From positions 1 through 17,134 of the forward strand of contig JBGVPD010000043.1 in NCBI GenBank assembly GCA_045126815.1: a stretch of DNA of 17,134 bases. Direction: 5' to 3'. Origin of the DNA: RGIG1995 sp045126815. Lineage in GTDB: Bacteria; Bacillota; Clostridia; Oscillospirales; CAG-272. Of the stretch, positions 13,337-17,134 are shown in pieces. The translations under genes were made by a program, and so were the position numbers. A model generated the notes under the pieces. That model saw only the letters and a program-made list of their open reading frames with translations. It had not been told where the DNA came from and made no database searches. Position 1 is the stretch's first letter. Each line of letters begins with the position of its first letter.

Positions 13337-13942
13337 TTAGTTATCGCAATAATTTAATATTGCTGACCATACCTCTTCTTTGCCCTCATTTTTCAATGAT
13401 GAGAAGGGAATAATGGGTGTGCCTTCTTTAACGCTGGGATGGTTTTTTATAAATTCAAGCATTTTGTTTCTGTCTGTTTTGTTTGTTTTGTCTGATTTCG
13501 TGACGACTATGAAATAGGGTGTTCCGACGGCGTTTAAGTAATCAAGCATCATAACGTCGTCATTTGTAGGACCTGCTTTCATATCGATAAGCTGGGCTAT
13601 ACCTTTAAGGGAGTTGTCGCCCTCTTTTCTTGCCGTAAAGAACCCGTCGGTGAGATTAGACCATCTTTTTTTATCTTCAACACTTCTTTTGGCATAACCG
13701 TAACCGGGAAGGTCGACCAGATACAGCTTTTTGTCTACCGAATAAAAGTTAACGGTTATCGTCTTCCCGGGAGAAGAGCTTACTCTTGCCAGTTTTTTTC
13801 TTCCCAAAAGGGTGTTTATCAAAGAGCTTTTACCAACGTTAGATCTGCCCGAAAAAGCAATTTGAGGAAGGGAAAAGGCGGGAAACTGATTAGGTGTACC
13901 TGCCGTTATTTCAAGATTTGAGTTTTGAATGTTTATTTTCAT
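13337..13942 (-). CDS. ysxC: YsxC/EngB, ribosome-assembly GTPase
   Basis: YsxC is an essential GTPase of 50S ribosome assembly in Firmicutes. The 201 residues are normal length. G1 is G-R-S-N-V-G-K-S-S (32-40), followed by a threonine switch region (T-I-T-V-N-F). G3 is D-L-P-G-Y-G-Y-A (77-84), and the later T-K-S-D (G4) and S-S-L-K (G5) are intact. The gene follows lon with a 4-nt overlap, the usual lon-ysxC pair of Firmicutes. Confidence 0.97.
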   Translation of the reverse strand: MKINIQNSNLEITAGTPNQFPAFSLPQIAFSGRSNVGKSSLINTLLGRKKLARVSSSPGKTITVNFYSVDKKLYLVDLPGYGYAKRSVEDKKRWSNLTDGFFTARKEGDNSLKGIAQLIDMKAGPTNDDVMMLDYLNAVGTPYFIVVTKSDKTNKTDRNKMLEFIKNHPSVKEGTPIIPFSSLKNEGKEEVWSAILNYCDN

Positions 13943-16365
13943 ATAGTCCTCGTGGTTTGACCGACTGAGTGAAGATCATCCAATATCGCGTCATTCTTCA
14001 AATTTTCAAGAAGTTTGTTTTTTGAAATTCTGTTATCGGCAAACGAATGTTCCATTACGTCTTCGAGTGTTGAGCAAAGGATAATTTCGAGGTTATCTTT
14101 TGCATTCTTATCTATATCTTCAAGGTCTTTCTCGTTGTCTGCAGGGATAAGGACCGTCTTAACTCCCGCTTTAAATGCCGCCATGGTTTTTTCGCGAAGT
14201 CCGCCAATAGCAAGTACGTTACCGTGAAGTGTTATTTCTCCGGTCATGGCAACGTCTCTTCTTACCTTTTTTTGTGTAAGTTCGCTGAGAAGAGCGATCG
14301 TTAAGGTAACGCCTGCTGATGGGCCGTCTTTGGGAACCGCGCCCTCGGGAACGTGAATGTGTATATCTTTATTTTTATAGAAATCGGGATCTATTCCAAA
14401 TCTTTCGCTATGGCTTCTAATATAGCTTACAGCCGCCTTTGCAGACTCTTTCATAACGTCGCCGAGAGAGCCTGTAAGTTCAATTTTACCGCTTCCGGGC
14501 ATAGTCAAAGCTTCTATTCTTAAAAGATCACCGCCGACGGATGTATAAGCAAGTCCGTTTACAATACCGATCTTGTCGTTTTCATAAATCGAATCGGGCA
14601 ATACTTTTCTGCCGCCGAGCAAGTCGGATATATTTTTATCGTTTAAGCGGAATGTCTTGGAGTTATCCTCAACGATTTGTTTTGCAACCTTTCTGCAAAC
14701 GGAGGCAATAATTCTTTCAAGGTTTCTGACACCGGCTTCGTGGGTATAATGTTCGGACAGTTCCAAAATTGCGCTGTCTTCAAATTTAAGCTGTTTTTTG
14801 GTTAAACCATGTCTTTTTAGCTGTTTGGGAATAAGATGATTTTTTGCGATCATCAATTTTTCGGTTCTTGTGTATATACTGAGTTCGATAACTTCCATTC
14901 TGTCGAGCAACGGCTTAGGAATGGTGTCAAGCGTATTGGCTGTAGCTATGAAAACGCATTCGGATAAGTCAAACGGAAGTTCAATAAAATGGTCTCTGAA
15001 GTTCTTGTTCTGTTCGCCGTCAAGCACCTCAAGCAAAGCCGATGACGGATCACCGTGAGCGTCTTTGGTGAGTTTATCGATCTCATCAAGAAGAATAAGA
15101 GGGTTTTTAACTCCTGCTTGTTTAAGAGCGTTAATTATTCTTCCGGGCATAGAGCCTACGTACGTTTTTCTGTGGCCTCTTATATCCGCTTCATCTCTTA
15201 TACCGCCCAAAGCTACACGAACGTATTTACGGTTCATAGCGGTAGCTATCGACTGTGCTACAGATGTTTTACCCGTTCCGGGAGGGCCGACAAGACATAT
15301 TATTTGGTTTTTTAGGTCGTCGTTAAGCTGTTTTACTGCGAGGTATTCAATTATTCTTTCCTTAACCTTTTCAAGACCGTCGTGGTCGCGGTCAAGTATT
15401 TTCATAGCTTGTTTTATGTCAAGTCTGTCTTTAGTCTTTTTTGTCCAAGGCAATTCAAGGCAGGTGTCAAGGTATGTTCTGAGGACTGCGCCTTCTGCCG
15501 CGCCAAAAGGCATCTTCTGGAGTTTGTAGACTTCTTTTACCAGTTTGGTTTCAACGTCTTTGGGGAGTTTTTTACTGTAAATGGCATCAAGATATTCTTC
15601 GATCTCGTTTTCTCCCTCGCCGTATCCCAACTCGTTTTGGATAACCTTCATCTGTTCGCGGAGATAGTGTTCTTTTTGATGGTTTTCAAGTCTTGATACG
15701 ACTTTCTTGTGAATGGAATATTCCGTTTCGAATATACGGCTTTCTTTTTCCATTATAACGTTAAGTTTTTCAAGTCGCTTAAGCGGATCAAACTCTTCAA
15801 GTATCGCTTGTTTATCGTCAATGCTCGTCAAGATATTGCAGGTGATATAGTCGGCGAGAAAACCGGGAGACTTTATAGTCTTGACCGAAAGAGCGATATC
15901 TTCGGAAAGGTTGGGGATATATTTTGCAAATTTTTCGAAATTGGTAACCGTTTCTCTGATCAAAGCCTCGCCTTTAATACCGCCTTCGTTTTCTGCCGTT
16001 ATCCTCTTGCATAATGTGTCGGCAAAAAGTTTATCGCCTTTTTTTGTAACAGATAAAAGAGATGCTCGGCAAAGTCCGTCGAACACTATTCGTAAGTTTC
16101 CGTTAGGCAGCTTCAAAAAGTCTTTAACTTTTGCTGCAGTTCCGACAGATACAAAGTCGTCTAAATTTTCGTATTTCTTGCTTGTAATATCTTTAAGAGA
16201 AACGAGCAATACCGGCTCGTCGATTTCTTTTGCTAAAATACAAGCTTTTTTTGCTGTTTTATCTGATATCTCAACGCTTTGCGGAATCGAAGGGAATACC
16301 GTTATTCCTCTTAAAGCTATGAGTTGTAATGTCATTTTTTCTGCTTTTTCTATGTATCTTACCAT
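13939..16365 (-). CDS. lon: Lon, ATP-dependent serine protease
   Basis: Lon degrades misfolded and short-lived regulatory proteins in the cytoplasm. The 808 residues cover an N-terminal LON substrate domain (about 12-205) and a coiled-coil region (205-260). The AAA+ domain has Walker A G-P-P-G-T-G-K-T-S (360-368) and Walker B L-I-L-L-D-E-I-D (423-430). The protease domain has the Ser683/Lys726 dyad (D-G-P-S-A-G and E-K-T-M). The ATG at 16365 has an AGGAG site 13 nt upstream, which is long. The alternative ATG at residue 11 lacks any ribosome binding site. A promoter without CIRCE or CtsR boxes precedes it. It heads the long - strand gene series. Confidence 0.97.
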   Translation of the reverse strand: MVRYIEKAEKMTLQLIALRGITVFPSIPQSVEISDKTAKKACILAKEIDEPVLLVSLKDITSKKYENLDDFVSVGTAAKVKDFLKLPNGNLRIVFDGLCRASLLSVTKKGDKLFADTLCKRITAENEGGIKGEALIRETVTNFEKFAKYIPNLSEDIALSVKTIKSPGFLADYITCNILTSIDDKQAILEEFDPLKRLEKLNVIMEKESRIFETEYSIHKKVVSRLENHQKEHYLREQMKVIQNELGYGEGENEIEEYLDAIYSKKLPKDVETKLVKEVYKLQKMPFGAAEGAVLRTYLDTCLELPWTKKTKDRLDIKQAMKILDRDHDGLEKVKERIIEYLAVKQLNDDLKNQIICLVGPPGTGKTSVAQSIATAMNRKYVRVALGGIRDEADIRGHRKTYVGSMPGRIINALKQAGVKNPLILLDEIDKLTKDAHGDPSSALLEVLDGEQNKNFRDHFIELPFDLSECVFIATANTLDTIPKPLLDRMEVIELSIYTRTEKLMIAKNHLIPKQLKRHGLTKKQLKFEDSAILELSEHYTHEAGVRNLERIIASVCRKVAKQIVEDNSKTFRLNDKNISDLLGGRKVLPDSIYENDKIGIVNGLAYTSVGGDLLRIEALTMPGSGKIELTGSLGDVMKESAKAAVSYIRSHSERFGIDPDFYKNKDIHIHVPEGAVPKDGPSAGVTLTIALLSELTQKKVRRDVAMTGEITLHGNVLAIGGLREKTMAAFKAGVKTVLIPADNEKDLEDIDKNAKDNLEIILCSTLEDVMEHSFADNRISKNKLLENLKNDAILDDLHSVGQTTRTI

Positions 16366-16444
16366 ATTTTTTGGGGATCTCCTCTTGTAAATGTATGTGC
16401 TGTTATTTTCCGATGTTGTAACACCGAGAATAAAATAATAATAT

Positions 16445-16473
16445 ATTATAACATATATTATATAAAATTTCTA
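16445..16473 (-). promoter_or_regulatory. Probable sigma-A promoter of lon and the downstream series
   Basis: On the - strand TAGAAA (16473-16468) and TATAAT (16450-16445) are separated by 17 bp. This gives a leader of about 70 nt that contains AGGAG. An AT-only inverted repeat of 9 bp (16438-16446 and 16453-16461) overlaps the -10. I saw no heat-shock operator such as the CIRCE inverted repeat. Confidence 0.45.
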
Positions 16474-16488
16474 CACCTTTTTATAAAT

Positions 16489-17134
16489 TTATCTCATCTT
16501 GAAACCGTAGCCCGAATAAAGTTTACCGCCCTTTAAAATGTGGTCAATAACGTGTTTTTGTAACGACGTTTTGGGGGTTATGTTTTTTAAATCATCAACC
16601 TCTGTGCCCATACCGAAAAGGTAAGTAAGGGCCGAGTACGCTTCTTTTTCCCGTATGATATCAAAAGAGTCCATAAATTTCACTATATTTGAAGAGGGAC
16701 TTAAAAAATCTTTTAAGTTTTTATCAAGCAGCCAAGAACTGCAGACATAGCATTTGTAGTTGTGTTCAGGAAAATATTTTGCAAAAAAAACTTCTGCAAG
16801 ATCATAGGCTTCTTGGCAGGTAGTTTCGTTAAAGGGACCGCCGTTGTCGGGGATATGTACACCTAAAACACCGTCTCCGACTTTTACGTTATGTTTTTCC
16901 CAATCATAATCAGCATACTTTATTTCAAATTCTAGTCTGCCAAGTCGGTAAATATTACCTCTAAGTATTTTACCGAGCCATCTTATCTGAAGAAGACCGA
17001 TTTTTTCATGATTTGTTGTTTTATAGTATTCTACGGCGTATCTTTTTAGTTCGGACAGAGAGGCTAATAGGATATCGTCGGGGATATTGCGTTTTTTTGA
17101 TGTATTAAAAAAGTCCTCGCATTTATATATGGCG
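16489..17134 (-). CDS. Acyltransferase with GNAT-like C-terminal domain (N-terminal part outside window)
   Basis: The frame is open from the right edge to TGA at 16491-16489, so 214 C-terminal residues are seen. The GTG at 16683 is internal. The pattern matches, from memory, the acyltransferase family whose members carry an N-terminal NAT_N (DUF5596) and C-terminal GNAT-like domain. Its elements are Y-R-L-G-R-L-E-F-E, G-V-H-I-P-D, a Q-E-A-Y-D-L-A-E-V-F-F helix, C-S-S-W-L-L-D and, at the end, L-Q-K-H-V-I-D-H-I-L-K-G-G. The substrate is unknown. It lies upstream of lon on the same strand, 123 bp apart, with lon having its own promoter. Confidence 0.75.
   Translation of the reverse strand, partial: AIYKCEDFFNTSKKRNIPDDILLASLSELKRYAVEYYKTTNHEKIGLLQIRWLGKILRGNIYRLGRLEFEIKYADYDWEKHNVKVGDGVLGVHIPDNGGPFNETTCQEAYDLAEVFFAKYFPEHNYKCYVCSSWLLDKNLKDFLSPSSNIVKFMDSFDIIREKEAYSALTYLFGMGTEVDDLKNITPKTSLQKHVIDHILKGGKLYSGYGFKMR

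Noticed and set aside
15065..16390. Several + strand frames of 100-170 codons opposite lon
   Set aside because: All are antisense shadows of a complete lon gene; none has a ribosome binding site or a family resemblance.
1..17134. CRISPR, IS element, prophage, tRNA or rRNA
   Set aside because: No regularly spaced repeats, transposase or integrase frames, or tRNA/rRNA-like sequence were found on either strand by reading.

Overview
The window looks like a chromosomal segment from a low-GC, endospore-forming Firmicute of class Clostridia, plausibly an anaerobic gut member of the Oscillospiraceae/Ruminococcaceae type. The reasons are AT-rich intergenic DNA with strong AGGAG-type ribosome binding sites, a full-length Spo0A, YtvI- and YtfJ-like sporulation proteins, the scpA-scpB-ytfI-ytfJ-dacF-rluB gene order, and several protein families I associate mainly with Clostridia. 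No tRNA, rRNA, CRISPR array, insertion sequence or phage gene was seen.

Left part (1-1850). The C-terminal part of a large secreted or surface protein enters from the left edge on the + strand and carries a duplicated domain. A 44-residue peptide gene follows 31 bp downstream and ends at a strong terminator. A 52-residue membrane protein gene then reads on the - strand from its own promoter.

Middle-left (1852-5818). Four poorly characterised genes lie on the - strand between one good promoter and one terminator. In transcription order they are a divergent DUF47/PhoU-like protein, a DUF5685-like protein with an aspartate-rich motif, a J-domain protein with TPR-like repeats and a ten-cysteine tail, and a small polytopic membrane protein. 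Upstream and divergent is ytvI (AI-2E/YtvI permease family). It converges on spo0A, and the two share a bidirectional terminator.

Middle (5860-8719). spo0A has its own promoter and an upstream 0A box, which suggests autoregulation. Next to it are rluB (23S rRNA pseudouridine synthase) and a dacF-type D,D-carboxypeptidase gene interrupted by a single in-frame TAA.

Right part (8810-17134, all - strand). A tightly packed series runs lon, ysxC, lysA, M50 protease, scpA, scpB, ytfI, ytfJ, dacF (broken), rluB. Four of its junctions overlap by 4-11 nt. It joins protein quality control, ribosome assembly, lysine/diaminopimelate synthesis, chromosome condensation, sporulation and cell-wall remodelling in one probable transcription series starting at a promoter in front of lon. 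At the right edge is the C-terminal part of a GNAT-like acyltransferase.

The observations most worth a second look are the nonsense codon in dacF, the four-gene uncharacterised operon (including a cysteine-tailed J protein and a possible isoprenoid-synthase-like DUF5685 protein), the 44-aa peptide, and the Spo0A receiver substitutions next to the phosphorylated aspartate.
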